64,000 bases of DNA from Candidatus Competibacteraceae bacterium (GTDB taxonomy: Bacteria; Pseudomonadota; Gammaproteobacteria; Competibacterales; Competibacteraceae): positions 124,001-188,000 of the forward strand of contig RXIV01000002.1 in the NCBI GenBank assembly GCA_003989085.1, in the 5' to 3' direction. The translations under genes were made by a program, and so were the position numbers. Shown here piece by piece: positions 8,097-17,501 of the stretch. Each line of letters opens with the position of its first letter. Within the stretch, counting starts at the first letter, position 1. The notes under the pieces were generated by a model. It saw only the letters and a list, made by a program, of their open reading frames with translations, had not been told where the DNA came from and ran no database searches.

Positions 8097-10304
8097 CTAA
8101 TCATGTCCATGCGATTGAATATACAAGGCTTTCGGCGGATCGCCTGCCTGATGCAAGGCCCACAGGGCATCAAATGCCTGCTCAATCTGGCGGGCGAAAC
8201 CACTCGTTGCAAATGGTGGGCGAATTAGGCGCTGCGCTATCAAACGCTCACGCCATGCTTGTAAATGGGCAGACTGATGAGCGGCTGCTACCGCCAAGGC
8301 CTCATAATTCTGATCGTTTTCAACAATCAAGTCTGTTAATCCTAACGCGGTTAACAAACTTGCGCAAACCCGTGACTGAAAAGTTCCACCGGCCCGGGTC
8401 AAAACCGGCAATCCAACCCATAACGCATCACTAGCCGTGGTATGTGCGCCCAGCACCCAAGTATCCAGAAACAAATCCGCCAGCCCCAGTCTCTCCAGAT
8501 GATCAGGTTTAGGCAGACGTGGAGCGAAGATCAGCCGTTCCGAATCGACGCCTTGCTGGCTGGCCGCCATGCGCAGGTTCGCCTCGCCGCGTGATGAATC
8601 CGTCAGTAGCCACAAGACGCTCTTTGGAACTTGCCGCAAAATCCGCATCCAGACCGCAAACACGGTGGGTTCGATTTTGTACGGCCCGTTAAAGCAGCAA
8701 TAAACAAATGCCCGTTCTGGCAAGCCCGCCTCGACACGGGTCAAACCGGTTGCGGCAACCGGTTGTTCATCGTCATTGACCTGGTAGCTGTCGGGCAGAT
8801 AGACCGGTTGCTCGGTGAAACCAGCTCGCAGCCAATCGGGCAGAACGGTCTGATCGGCAATAAGATAGGGAATGTAATCCGCACCCAGCGTACCCGGATA
8901 ACCTAAGAACGAAACCTGAATCGGGGCTAGCTTTAACGCGAACAGTTCGGGTCGGGCAAGGCCGGTATAACCATGCAAGTCCACCAAAATGTGAACTTGA
9001 TCCTGGGCGATGCGGGCCGCCGCTTCGGCGTTGCTCAACCCGGCCAATTCGACAAAGCGGTCACAACCGTTGACGATGTCATGCCAATAACGGCTGTCAT
9101 CGCCGGGCCACAGACTATAGCCGATGATTTCAAACCGGCTATGATCATGGACTTGAAACAGCTTTCGGGCCAGATGCGCAGTGGCGTGGTTGCGGAAATC
9201 GCCCGACACATAACCAACCCGCAGACGCTCGCCTGGCCGGCGATCAGGCCATCGAATAGTCGATGTCAGCGCGGCCCTTAACGGCACCACATGCGCAGCG
9301 ATTGCCTGCGCTTGCGCCTGCGCCACCGCCCGCTGCAAGGCAGGATCAATAGGCAAACTCAACAACCGGTGCGGTTCCATGCCGGCTACATAGCGATAGC
9401 GGAGCGCGTCCTGAAGCAGGTTGTTGATGTCTGCCAGCACTGCATCGCGATCACTCCAATCACACTCAGCCTGCCTCTGGAAAAACCAGAGCAGATGCAG
9501 ACCACGGGCAGTAAACCGCTTATGAAGACCATCAACCGGGACTGCTCGCTGCACGCGCCGGGGATCAAATACGTTTGCCAATTGTTCCCAGGGGTATTCG
9601 GCAAAGGCTTCCCGCAGCAGATGATCAGCCGCATCGAATCGCTGTAACCCCACCAGACTTTGAATCTTGATGCATAGCGCCTTGAACCGGAGATCAGGCA
9701 AATTCAACAGTCGGTCCAGATTCGCCAAGGCCGGTTCATAACGATGCAAGCGCAGCAGCAGTTCAGCACGGTTGAGCTGAAACACCGGCTCGCCGGGGGT
9801 CAGCATCAATCCCTCTTCAGCCGCTGCCAGCGCCTCTTCAAAACGCTCTAATACGGTTAGCAGCACGACCTGGAACGCCAGGGCGCGCATCCGCTGGACT
9901 ACGGTCAGATCGGATCGACCCAGCCAATGCTCGCACTCCGCCAAGGCTTCCTTGGGGCGGTTCAACTGGTGCAGAGCTTCCATTCGGCACAACCCTACTT
10001 CCACAGAGTCGGGCATCCGCGCCAACAGTCGATCGGCAGTCGCGATAATTGCAGCATGATCCTGCAGGATCATTAGTATCCGCAGACGGTCCACCAGAAT
10101 GTGCGGATCATCGGGCTGCAACGCCAGCACCTCATCCAGCGCCAGCAACGCCGCTGCCGGATCACCCAGTTCCAAACAGATCTGACTCAGTTTGCGCCAT
10201 GCCGCCGCCTGTTGCGGGTTGGCGGTTGTGGCTTGCTGGTAACGAGCCTTTTCTCGCTTTAACCACACTTGGCGCAAGGCAGCCTGTGCTTCTGGTTGCA
10301 TCAT
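8097..10304 (-). CDS. TPR-containing O-GlcNAc transferase-like glycosyltransferase (GT41)
   Basis: A 735-residue protein with TPR-like repeats in about residues 15-260 and a GT41 catalytic region from about 355 (LRVGYVSGDFRNHATAHL). Further hallmarks are VDLHGYTGLARPELFALK, VSFLGYPGTLGADYI, the FNGPYKIEP segment that matches the nucleotide-binding Lys region of human OGT, and LGAHTTASDALWVGLPV. GT41 enzymes transfer a sugar from a UDP-sugar to Ser/Thr or Asn of proteins; the acceptor here is unknown. It begins 21 bp after gspD on the same strand and is probably the last gene of the secretion operon. This suggests glycosylation of a secreted protein or of the machinery, but that is inference. 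Confidence 0.88.
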   Translation of the reverse strand: MMQPEAQAALRQVWLKREKARYQQATTANPQQAAAWRKLSQICLELGDPAAALLALDEVLALQPDDPHILVDRLRILMILQDHAAIIATADRLLARMPDSVEVGLCRMEALHQLNRPKEALAECEHWLGRSDLTVVQRMRALAFQVVLLTVLERFEEALAAAEEGLMLTPGEPVFQLNRAELLLRLHRYEPALANLDRLLNLPDLRFKALCIKIQSLVGLQRFDAADHLLREAFAEYPWEQLANVFDPRRVQRAVPVDGLHKRFTARGLHLLWFFQRQAECDWSDRDAVLADINNLLQDALRYRYVAGMEPHRLLSLPIDPALQRAVAQAQAQAIAAHVVPLRAALTSTIRWPDRRPGERLRVGYVSGDFRNHATAHLARKLFQVHDHSRFEIIGYSLWPGDDSRYWHDIVNGCDRFVELAGLSNAEAAARIAQDQVHILVDLHGYTGLARPELFALKLAPIQVSFLGYPGTLGADYIPYLIADQTVLPDWLRAGFTEQPVYLPDSYQVNDDEQPVAATGLTRVEAGLPERAFVYCCFNGPYKIEPTVFAVWMRILRQVPKSVLWLLTDSSRGEANLRMAASQQGVDSERLIFAPRLPKPDHLERLGLADLFLDTWVLGAHTTASDALWVGLPVLTRAGGTFQSRVCASLLTALGLTDLIVENDQNYEALAVAAAHQSAHLQAWRERLIAQRLIRPPFATSGFARQIEQAFDALWALHQAGDPPKALYIQSHGHD

Positions 10305-10325
10305 CTACTCCTGATCTGATCGTCC

Positions 10326-12626
10326 TCAACCGGCCGGCTGCACCAGCAACGGCGCGACATCCTGCATCTTGCGCTTGATTTCTTCGGTCACTTGATCGGC
10401 TTCCTGGCTGTCCCGCACGACGCGCGGCGTGATCAAGATGATCAATTCGGTGCGATCTACCTGTTCGCTGGTATTACCAAACAGAGCGCCCAATACCGGA
10501 ATCTTGTAGAGAACCGGAAAGCCGCTTTGCCCTTCGCTACGGTTATCGCGGATCAGGCCGCCCAGCACCACGGTCTGGCCGCTTTTGACCGCCACCTTGC
10601 TGGTCACGCTGCGCTGCAAAAATGCGCGCTGTTGCAGGGCCACGGAACCGGCGCTGCTCACATCCACCAACGGCCCGACATCAATTACTTCCTGCTTGAT
10701 TTCCATATTCACCATGCCGCCGGCATTGACTCGGGGCAGGACTTCCAGAAACACGCCCGTATCCTTGTAACTGACCCCACCGGTGGTGGTCACGTTATTC
10801 ACGGTACTCGTCCCGGTCGGCGTCGGCTGTTGGGTACCCACTCGAATCGCTGCCTGCTGGTTGTCTACCACCATCACCTGCGGCGAGGACAACACCTTGA
10901 CCTTGGAATCGCTGGCCAACGCATTGAGCAGCGCCTTCACGATCCCAGCGCTGTCGGTGATCGCGTAGGTGAACTGGCCAGATGGAATGCTTGCAAGCGC
11001 GTTTTTCAGCGTGAGATCAGTAGGGAGGCCCAGCGATCCGTTTCCTGTGTAATTCTTGCCGACATCGTTATTGAAAAACCATTGCAATCCGTACTTCAAC
11101 TGACCGGTCAGGGTCACCTCAGCGATGGTCGCTTCAATCAGCACCTGCCGGGGGGTAACGTCCATTTTTTCCAGGGTGCTGAGGATCCGTTCGTAATTCT
11201 GGCTGGTCGCCCAGATGAGTAGCGAGTTGTTCTCGGTATCCGCGACGATGCGAACTTCCTCCATGCCGGCGCTGGGGCCGCCGCCACCGGAACCGCCGCT
11301 GCTACTCGCTACCCCGCTACCCGCGCGGCTGCCTGGACGACCGCCGCTGGATACACCGGAGCTACCCGCCGTCGTGGCTCCCAACGCAGACGATCCACCG
11401 GACGATGAACCACCCAGGGAAGACGATCCGCCGGAGGACGATCCACCCAAGGATGACGAACTCGATCCGCTCAGTCCCGAAGCACCGGATAACCCTCCAC
11501 CGCCCGATAACTGGGACGGCTTCAGCCCCGGCGCGACTTCACCGCCACGCCCGCCGCCGCTACCCAGATTGAACAGACCATTGAGCAGTTCGGCGACATA
11601 ATCCGCCCGGCTGTTCTGGACCTGATAAACATACAGCCGCTCACCGCCGATGCCGTCCAGCCGCTCGATCCAGGTGGCGACTTCCTTGAGGTATTCTTTC
11701 TGCGGAGTGATCACCAACACCGCGTTAAGGCGGTTGAGCGGAATGAACTTCAGCAGGCCGGCGATAGGCGTCCCGGAGCCTTCGCCCAGCATCTGGTTCA
11801 GATTGGCCGCCATCGTCTGGCCGTCCACATTCCGCAACCGAAACATTCCTACCGACATACCTTTAAGCCAGTTCACATCAAAGGTGTCTATCGTGCTCTG
11901 GATGTTGTCCAGCTCTTGCGGCGTTCCAGCCAGCACTAACAGGTTGCGGGCCACATCCGCCCGTAAAACCGCGCCATCCGGCAGCAATGGCGCAATGATC
12001 GCCTGCATTTCAACCGCGCTGATATAGCGCAGCGGCGCAATCTGGACACGGTAGCCAAGACCGGAACCTCGCAGTCTGGGCGTCAAGGCACCCTGCTTGA
12101 TGGCCCCAGCCGCTGGCAAAATCTTGTATAACCCACCCTCTCGCACCAGCACCGCATTGTTCATCCGCAGCAGTGTTTCCAGAGTCGGCAACAACTGGTT
12201 CTGCGCCAGCGGTCGAGTGGTCTGCACCGTAACCTCGCCCTGCACCTGTGGGTCAACCGTGTAATTTTCCTTCAAGGTATCGAAAACGACCTTCGCCACA
12301 TCACGGATATCAGCGCTCTCAAAATTGAGAGTGACTTCGCCGGGCGCTTTTGATGTGGTAGACGGTTTAGCAGCGGCTTTCAGGTCGATGAAGTTACCGG
12401 TGCCGGGCAAGATCAGCGGGGTTCTGGGCTTCGCTGAACTATCGCCCCCGGTTCCCGACGGAGTTGGAGGAGACAACGGCTGGGCCGTCAGATGCGGCGC
12501 CCCTGCGACCGGCGCAGCGATCGGCGTGGTTTCTGGCAGGGCCTGGTCGGATGGCGGCGTCGCGCACGCACTTAGCAATGCCGCCAACACCATGCCGGGG
12601 GTAGATCGGTAAAACATTTTGCTCAT
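10326..12626 (-). CDS. gspD: Type II secretion secretin GspD
   Basis: The outer-membrane secretin through which folded proteins leave the cell. A lipoprotein signal ends at LLSAC (Cys21), so the protein may be lipidated. N-domains follow (VTLNFESADIRDVAKVVFDT, then repeats ending in RLDGIGGERLYVYQVQNSRA), with the secretin core in the C-terminal third (VLSSPQVMVVDNQQAAIRVG, VVLGGLIRDN). The long Ser/Gly-rich linker at about residues 360-455 is unusual: repeated GGSSS units interrupt the N3 region. It is the next-to-last gene of the operon. A secretin of 766 residues is within the normal range once the linker is allowed for. Confidence 0.95.
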   Translation of the reverse strand: MSKMFYRSTPGMVLAALLSACATPPSDQALPETTPIAAPVAGAPHLTAQPLSPPTPSGTGGDSSAKPRTPLILPGTGNFIDLKAAAKPSTTSKAPGEVTLNFESADIRDVAKVVFDTLKENYTVDPQVQGEVTVQTTRPLAQNQLLPTLETLLRMNNAVLVREGGLYKILPAAGAIKQGALTPRLRGSGLGYRVQIAPLRYISAVEMQAIIAPLLPDGAVLRADVARNLLVLAGTPQELDNIQSTIDTFDVNWLKGMSVGMFRLRNVDGQTMAANLNQMLGEGSGTPIAGLLKFIPLNRLNAVLVITPQKEYLKEVATWIERLDGIGGERLYVYQVQNSRADYVAELLNGLFNLGSGGGRGGEVAPGLKPSQLSGGGGLSGASGLSGSSSSSLGGSSSGGSSSLGGSSSGGSSALGATTAGSSGVSSGGRPGSRAGSGVASSSGGSGGGGPSAGMEEVRIVADTENNSLLIWATSQNYERILSTLEKMDVTPRQVLIEATIAEVTLTGQLKYGLQWFFNNDVGKNYTGNGSLGLPTDLTLKNALASIPSGQFTYAITDSAGIVKALLNALASDSKVKVLSSPQVMVVDNQQAAIRVGTQQPTPTGTSTVNNVTTTGGVSYKDTGVFLEVLPRVNAGGMVNMEIKQEVIDVGPLVDVSSAGSVALQQRAFLQRSVTSKVAVKSGQTVVLGGLIRDNRSEGQSGFPVLYKIPVLGALFGNTSEQVDRTELIILITPRVVRDSQEADQVTEEIKRKMQDVAPLLVQPAG

Positions 12627-12658
12627 GAATAGCCAGCCTTGTTGCGTGCGTTCATTAC

Positions 12659-13288
12659 TTACGGCGGATTGGGCGGTGGCGCGCCAGGCGATGGGCCGGA
12701 AGGCGGCGCGACGGGCGACGGGCCGGAAGGCGGCGTGTTAGTCTGGGTCGCAACCGGAGGCGGCTTGCTCCCCGTCCGTCTCCCTGGACGCGATCCGGCG
12801 GGTGGTTTTGGCCGGGTCAGCGCCAGTTCCTGCTTCGCTGGTCCCTTGCTCAACATCACCCGATGAGGGAAAACCGCGTCCAGCCTCCATTCTCCCACCA
12901 TTTCGCCAACTCGGACCCGCATGGTTTTAGCGCCGGGCTGCACGGGCCGTAACAACGCTACCGTGACCTGTGGCATGATCATGACGCCCAACAACACCGG
13001 CGTCGGCTCTGGACCGGACGGCGGCTTCTCTACTGATGATGCATCCTCCGACGGTGGTTCCGGCAGGCGGGTTGCGATAAACACAGGATAAGCGACGATG
13101 TCGCTATAGTGTTCCTGCGGTGGCAACTGAAATGGCGGTGGCGAGGGGGGGAGCGGCAGTTGCGGCATCGAGCCAGCCGCCGCCAGCGCCGGGAGCCGGG
13201 GCGGATGCGCCAGCCGCCAGAGCACAGTCGCTGCCGCCAGCCCGCCAATCAGCAGCCACAGCGCCAAACCGGCTATCCAGGTTTTCAA
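12659..13288 (-). CDS. gspN: GspC/XpsN-like type II secretion protein
   Basis: A 209-residue bitopic inner-membrane protein: membrane segment at residues 4-24, proline-rich periplasmic linker, then a GspC homology-region-like fold (LLGVMIMPQVTVALLRPVQP, then VRVGEMVGEWRLDAVFPHRV). In GspC this region links the inner-membrane platform to the secretin GspD. No PDZ domain follows; the C-terminus is instead a repetitive Pro/Gly/Ser tail (PPSGPSPVAPPSGPSPG). Its place between gspM and gspD matches xpsN of the Xanthomonas xps operon, so I call it the GspC counterpart of this system. It abuts gspM directly. Confidence 0.8.
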   Translation of the reverse strand: MKTWIAGLALWLLIGGLAAATVLWRLAHPPRLPALAAAGSMPQLPLPPSPPPFQLPPQEHYSDIVAYPVFIATRLPEPPSEDASSVEKPPSGPEPTPVLLGVMIMPQVTVALLRPVQPGAKTMRVRVGEMVGEWRLDAVFPHRVMLSKGPAKQELALTRPKPPAGSRPGRRTGSKPPPVATQTNTPPSGPSPVAPPSGPSPGAPPPNPP

Positions 13289-13888
13289 CTAGCCGCCCTC
13301 CTTATGCAGATAGCCCCAGACCTCGAACTGCACACTCAACTGAACCCGGCTGTAATTGGTCAAGCGCCCATTGGGTAGCCGTTGCCGGGTTTCCCGCGCC
13401 GAGATTTCCAGGTTATCGACAAACAGCAAGGGGGTCTGCGACTCCAAATCATAAAGAATCTTTTGCAGGTGATCAGTATCACCGGTCAGCATGACGCTGA
13501 CCGCCACTTTTACTGCGCCGCCTTCCTCGACTGGCGGCAACGCTTGGGTGCTACGCAGCGCGCCACCCGCCGCCTCGACGACCGACCGGACCCGCTGCTG
13601 CAACTCGGCTGCCGCCAGCGCCGGCGCGGTCTGCGGCAGGTACTGGCGAGCCAACGTCTGATCCTGTCTGATCTTAGTGATTTGCTGCTGAATCGGCTCG
13701 CGGCTGGCGGCCAGCCGCTCCATCCGCGCCAACAGGATCTGCTTCTGCTCCAGGTAGTCCCGGTAGTAGCGATAGCGGGCGAGCAAGCCCTGATCCACCA
13801 ACAGGTAAAATACGCCTCCCAACAGGACCAGCAGCGCCAGCGCCGCTAGCCGCTGTCCCCAACCCGGTTCAGCCGTAGCCGTCATCAT
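13289..13888 (-). CDS. gspM: Type II secretion protein GspM (GspMb/PilO-like)
   Basis: A 199-residue inner-membrane platform protein. One membrane segment lies at about residues 12-34, a short coiled coil follows, and a ferredoxin-like periplasmic domain (VAVSVMLTGDTDHLQKILYD, LLFVDNLEISAR) is typical of GspMb/PilO. GspM pairs with GspL to couple the GspE ATPase to pseudopilus assembly. Its start overlaps the gspL stop by one base and it abuts gspN, so it is within one transcript. Confidence 0.88.
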   Translation of the reverse strand: MMTATAEPGWGQRLAALALLVLLGGVFYLLVDQGLLARYRYYRDYLEQKQILLARMERLAASREPIQQQITKIRQDQTLARQYLPQTAPALAAAELQQRVRSVVEAAGGALRSTQALPPVEEGGAVKVAVSVMLTGDTDHLQKILYDLESQTPLLFVDNLEISARETRQRLPNGRLTNYSRVQLSVQFEVWGYLHKEGG

Positions 13889-14970
13889 CAGGGTTCCTTG
13901 CTGATTCGAGCGCCCAGCACGAAGCGTTCCTTGCTGGTTCGCGGATCAGTCGTAATCGGAGACATGAACGCGGCATCGACGAATAATGGCGAAGCCTCGA
14001 TCACGCCAATCAGCGCCGAGGCTTTGGCCGACTGGCCAATGATCTGCAAGGTATCGCCCTTGACCTGCCAGCGCTCCAGCCAGGTGTCATGGGGCAGCAA
14101 CAGCGTCAATTCCCGCAGCAAATCAATCCGGGCGGGCGTCGTCTGTTTCTTCTGGGCGGGCATTTGCGCCGCTGCGCTGACTTGGGCCAGCTCATTTTCC
14201 AATTGCTTGGCTTGATCGACCGCCCGCTGCGCCTGGTCAATCCGGGCTGTGATTTCAATCGCCAGCCAGCGCTGTTGCACGATCGGCAACGCCACCGCCA
14301 AAACGACCAGCGCCAGACTGATGACGGTGACGATCATTTGCAGCCGTTGTCGCCACACGCCCCGACGCGGGCGCTGTTCTAGCGGCAACAGGTTAAGTTC
14401 TGGCCGCCCGCCGGTCACATCCAGCACATCCGGGGCCAAACCGCGCTGCTGCAACTGAAGCAGCGTCGGGTCTACGCTGGCCCGCGGCAGCAGGGTCAAT
14501 TCGGCCCGCAACCGACGCTGGTCCGACCGGCGCTCCAGGACGACGACATCGTAATACGCCTGGGCGGCAGCGAAAGGCGTCAACCGATCCAGTTCGAAGC
14601 CAGCGACCTGACGCAAATTCTTCTCAGCCGCCAGGGGCAACGTCACAATCCGGACCAGCGCCTGATCTGCCGGAAACCGCAGCGCCAATTGGCTTGGCTG
14701 TTCGGTTTTCCGCCATCCTGCGACCCCGATCCAATCCGGGGACAGGGCATCCAGCCGCTCCAGTTCCTGCGTTGAACCTGCTTCTTCCCGCAACAACGCC
14801 CACTCGCGCTCATCTACAGCAATCACCAGCCGCCGCATCGGATCGATCAACCAGCGCCGCATTGGCGTCGGTAACCAGGCCAACAAACCCGCCCGCCACC
14901 AGCGCCAGCCGGCTCGCCAGTCCAAGCGAGGATTCAGCTTCAATACAGGCAACCGCGCTGCCGCCATCAA
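13888..14970 (-). CDS. gspL: Type II secretion protein GspL (PilM/PilN-like)
   Basis: A 360-residue inner-membrane protein. The N-terminal cytoplasmic part is a reduced actin-like domain (RLVIAVDEREWALL) that in the family binds GspE. A membrane helix lies near residues 214-236 (MIVTVISLALVVLAVALPIV) and a PilN-like periplasmic domain follows (LLRELTLLLPHDTWLERWQV). It couples ATPase motion to the pseudopilus. It lies 57 bp after gspK, the longest gap in this half of the operon, and overlaps gspM by one base. Confidence 0.9.
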   Translation of the reverse strand: MMAAARLPVLKLNPRLDWRAGWRWWRAGLLAWLPTPMRRWLIDPMRRLVIAVDEREWALLREEAGSTQELERLDALSPDWIGVAGWRKTEQPSQLALRFPADQALVRIVTLPLAAEKNLRQVAGFELDRLTPFAAAQAYYDVVVLERRSDQRRLRAELTLLPRASVDPTLLQLQQRGLAPDVLDVTGGRPELNLLPLEQRPRRGVWRQRLQMIVTVISLALVVLAVALPIVQQRWLAIEITARIDQAQRAVDQAKQLENELAQVSAAAQMPAQKKQTTPARIDLLRELTLLLPHDTWLERWQVKGDTLQIIGQSAKASALIGVIEASPLFVDAAFMSPITTDPRTSKERFVLGARISKEP

Positions 14971-15027
14971 GCACCCTCCACCAGGCGCACTTCACTGATT
15001 TCAAATGACATGATAGGCAGTGACGCC

Positions 15028-15897
15028 TCAGCGCCCATCGCGCCACGCCAGCAGGCGCGGTAGTTGACCACCCATTGAGCCCCGATTATCGAGAACTGCT
15101 GCGACCGTAGCCGTTACGCCAGTCGCTGTCTCTGCTGCAACCGCAATATGGTAAATATTCGATACGTTCTGGGAAAAAAGGAACGAGCGACGGCCCGTTG
15201 GCAGGGGTGGCGGCAGTCCGCCGGCGGGCGCACGAGCGCGGGCTTCCACATAATCAGCGACCGCCCGTTCATCCATACCCAGCGCCAGCAGCAGCGGTGC
15301 CGGCGCCAGCGCCGGATTAACTCCTTGATGATCAGAAAATACAGTGACCAGACCAGCGATCCGGGCGTAGACCGCCAGCGTCATGCCCGGAACCCGTTGC
15401 AAATCTTCGATGCTCTCAAACCCCGCCGACCGCAAGCCGGGGCTACGTTGTGTCAGTCGTGCTTCGGTCGGATTCCGCTGTTCCTGGATCGCCGCCGCCA
15501 GACTGTCCTGACCCCGCGCCTCCACACCAGTCGCCGCCAGCAGCGCCTTGAGCAGTTCAGCATCGGCGGTATTGAGATTGATCAGACCACCAGCATCCAC
15601 CGTGCGAATTCGCAACTGGGCCCCGCCAAACGTCCAATCGCGCTCATCGCCGTTTGGCGACCACTGTTGCCGGGATTCTGGGTCCAGTTGCCAAGCAAGC
15701 GCATAGGCGATTCCGGCCTCCGCCAATGCCCGGGCTTGCGCCCGCTCCACCGTACCGGTCGCCAGTCGGGTTTCAGTTTGCATGGCATAGGCGAAGGCTC
15801 CGGCCATCACTGCCAGCAGGGCAATAATCCACAGTACGATTATCAGCACCAAGCCGGGCTGACCAGCTCGCGGTTGACGAAGACCCATCCTTTTCAC
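15028..15897 (-). CDS. gspK: Type II secretion minor pseudopilin GspK
   Basis: A 289-residue minor pseudopilin that, with GspI and GspJ, caps the pseudopilus tip. The prepilin-like N-terminus is PGLVLIIVLWIIALLAVMAG; it lacks Glu at +5, as is normal for GspK. The large alpha-helical insertion domain (GGLINLNTADAELLKALLAA, a helix-hairpin-helix-like stretch) is typical. It overlaps gspJ by 4 bp (ATGA), indicating coupled translation. Confidence 0.93.
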   Translation of the reverse strand: MKRMGLRQPRAGQPGLVLIIVLWIIALLAVMAGAFAYAMQTETRLATGTVERAQARALAEAGIAYALAWQLDPESRQQWSPNGDERDWTFGGAQLRIRTVDAGGLINLNTADAELLKALLAATGVEARGQDSLAAAIQEQRNPTEARLTQRSPGLRSAGFESIEDLQRVPGMTLAVYARIAGLVTVFSDHQGVNPALAPAPLLLALGMDERAVADYVEARARAPAGGLPPPLPTGRRSFLFSQNVSNIYHIAVAAETATGVTATVAAVLDNRGSMGGQLPRLLAWRDGR

Positions 15898-16544
15898 TGT
15901 TGCACACCCTCAGCCAGAAACACCACCAGATCAGGCCACGGCGCGTCGCCCAGCTTCAGGTTCAGCCGCACCAGTTGTGGCCGCTGTTTGCCTGTCGGCC
16001 ACTCGGAGCCCCAGCTTGACGGCTTCTGCGGCTCTTGTCTCGGTTGTCTCGGATTACCGGCGTCAGGCTCCGGTCCGAAATAGCCCCATTCCACTGCCGA
16101 CACATGACTTAGCAACACCGTTTCCTGTTCCACGCCCGCCTCCGGATTATCGCGTACATAGGCTCGCCAGCGCAGCCACAACCGGCCATCTCCGGCTTCA
16201 ACCCGAATCCGGTACAAACCACCCTGGCCGAGGTGGGTCAGCATGGGCGCAATAAACTCAATGCGATCCGGTTTGCCAACAAATACGGCTGTCTGTTCCT
16301 GCCGGTCGTTGATCTGGTAAACCGTCATGGACTGCGCTAACTGACGGCGCAGGAACTCCTGAACCGAGCGTAACCGGTTGACCGCCTCAGCGTGCTGTTC
16401 ACCGCTATCCCAACTGTTCAGCCCCAGCCGCAAACCACTGTACAACGCCACTAGCACCAACCCCATCAGGGTTATGGCGATCACCAGTTCGATCAGGGTG
16501 AAGCCGGCCCGCCGTCGATCCAGCACCCGCTTTCCCGCCCTCAT
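15894..16544 (-). CDS. gspJ: Type II secretion minor pseudopilin GspJ
   Basis: A 216-residue minor pseudopilin. The type III signal RAGFTLIELVIAITLMGLVL is cut after Gly by the prepilin peptidase (gene not in this window), and Glu +5 is present. The rest has the GspJ profile (SVQEFLRRQLAQSM, then VEWGYFGPE). The C-terminus is proline- and charge-rich. It overlaps gspI and gspK by 4 bp each. Confidence 0.92.
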   Translation of the reverse strand: MRAGKRVLDRRRAGFTLIELVIAITLMGLVLVALYSGLRLGLNSWDSGEQHAEAVNRLRSVQEFLRRQLAQSMTVYQINDRQEQTAVFVGKPDRIEFIAPMLTHLGQGGLYRIRVEAGDGRLWLRWRAYVRDNPEAGVEQETVLLSHVSAVEWGYFGPEPDAGNPRQPRQEPQKPSSWGSEWPTGKQRPQLVRLNLKLGDAPWPDLVVFLAEGVQQ

Positions 16545-16957
16545 CGGAATCCTCCCTTCGCTGGTTCAAATGGGGCCAGCCGCAGGGTTTCCAGTGTGAC
16601 CGAACGCTCCTGACCTCGGCCCGCCCAATACACTTCCACGCCGACCCGATAAGCCCGAACTCGCGTTTTTTCGGGGTTCGGCAACCCCTCAGCGTAGGGA
16701 CTGACCGTGCTGCGCCAGGCAAAGCGGTCGTTGACCGGCCCGGAATGGACACCCTCACTGAGCGGCGTTTCACGGCCAACAGCGGCCAAAATCGATTCGG
16801 CATAGAGCGTCGCCTGGCTGTAATCGTCAGCTACACCCGCATTGCGCAATCCGGTCGCGAACACTTGCAGCAACACGCCCAGCGAAACACTGAGAATGGC
16901 GAAGGCCACCAGCACTTCCAGCAGGGAAAAACCGCACTGGCGACAGTAGCGAATCAT
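16541..16957 (-). CDS. gspI: Type II secretion minor pseudopilin GspI
   Basis: A 138-residue minor pseudopilin. The N-terminal motif CGFSLLEVLVAFAILSVSLG gives a Gly cleavage site and Glu +5. Length and the short C-terminal beta region (FAWRSTVSPY, RAYRVGVEVYW) fit GspI. GspI nucleates the tip complex with GspJ and GspK. Four-base overlaps with gspH and gspJ support one operon. Confidence 0.92.
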   Translation of the reverse strand: MIRYCRQCGFSLLEVLVAFAILSVSLGVLLQVFATGLRNAGVADDYSQATLYAESILAAVGRETPLSEGVHSGPVNDRFAWRSTVSPYAEGLPNPEKTRVRAYRVGVEVYWAGRGQERSVTLETLRLAPFEPAKGGFR

Positions 16958-17415
16958 GGCGGAGCACCCTGTTCAACAATGTCGACCGCTCCGGTCAACC
17001 AGTCAACATTGATTCGATAAGCAATTTTCGGGTTGCTGACGGTGATCGCGCCGCCGGTGGAGCTGCCATCAGGGAAAAAACGGATATTGCCGGTGGTTTG
17101 ATCCAGCAATTCCGACTGGGCGGTGTAGAGATTGAACGCCACGCTATTTGGCAAGGCGATCACTCGAGGGTCGCCGCTCACGCCAAAACGGTGTTGGGCC
17201 AGATCGAGGGTCAGCACTGCTTCCTGCTGGCGGGTAACGGCCTGGTTGCGGGCGCTGCGCAGACCAGCGGCCAGTTGCCGGGCGGCGCTGCGCAGCTCGA
17301 CGCCGCCACCCAACCCGGACAGCAAGGGCGGAACCAGCGTCACCAACAAGACCCCGATCACCAGCGCCACCAGCATTTCCAGCAGGGTAAAACCGCGTTG
17401 CCACCGTCCTATCAA
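16954..17415 (-). CDS. gspH: Type II secretion pseudopilin GspH
   Basis: A 153-residue pseudopilin with the prepilin signal QRGFTLLEMLVALVIGVLLV and a GspH-like body (ARQLAAGLRSARNQAVTRQQ, LTLDLAQHRFGVSGD). It is thought to join the tip complex to the GspG filament. An 86-bp gap with a poly-pyrimidine stretch and a short repeat separates it from gspG; it overlaps gspI by 4 bp. Confidence 0.92.
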   Translation of the reverse strand: MIGRWQRGFTLLEMLVALVIGVLLVTLVPPLLSGLGGGVELRSAARQLAAGLRSARNQAVTRQQEAVLTLDLAQHRFGVSGDPRVIALPNSVAFNLYTAQSELLDQTTGNIRFFPDGSSTGGAITVSNPKIAYRINVDWLTGAVDIVEQGAPP

Positions 17416-17468
17416 TGCCTACCATCCCGTCCACATGATCTTGACCGTTATTCCTTTTTCTTTTTTGC

Positions 17469-17486
17469 GTTCCGTGCTTTCCGTGG
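17469..17486. repeat. TTCCGTG-type intergenic repeat, copy 1
   Basis: GTTCCGTGCTTTCCGTGG between gspG and gspH. An inverted near-copy lies on the other side of gspG at 17946-17964 (15 of 17 core bases match). Confidence 0.5.
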
Positions 17487-17501
17487 GCAACATCCCTGAA
17501 A

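Noticed and set aside
7675..8100. 141-codon plus-strand open frame
   Set aside because: It runs across the promoter of the secreted-protein gene and into its signal-peptide region; composition is not protein-like and there is no ribosome site.
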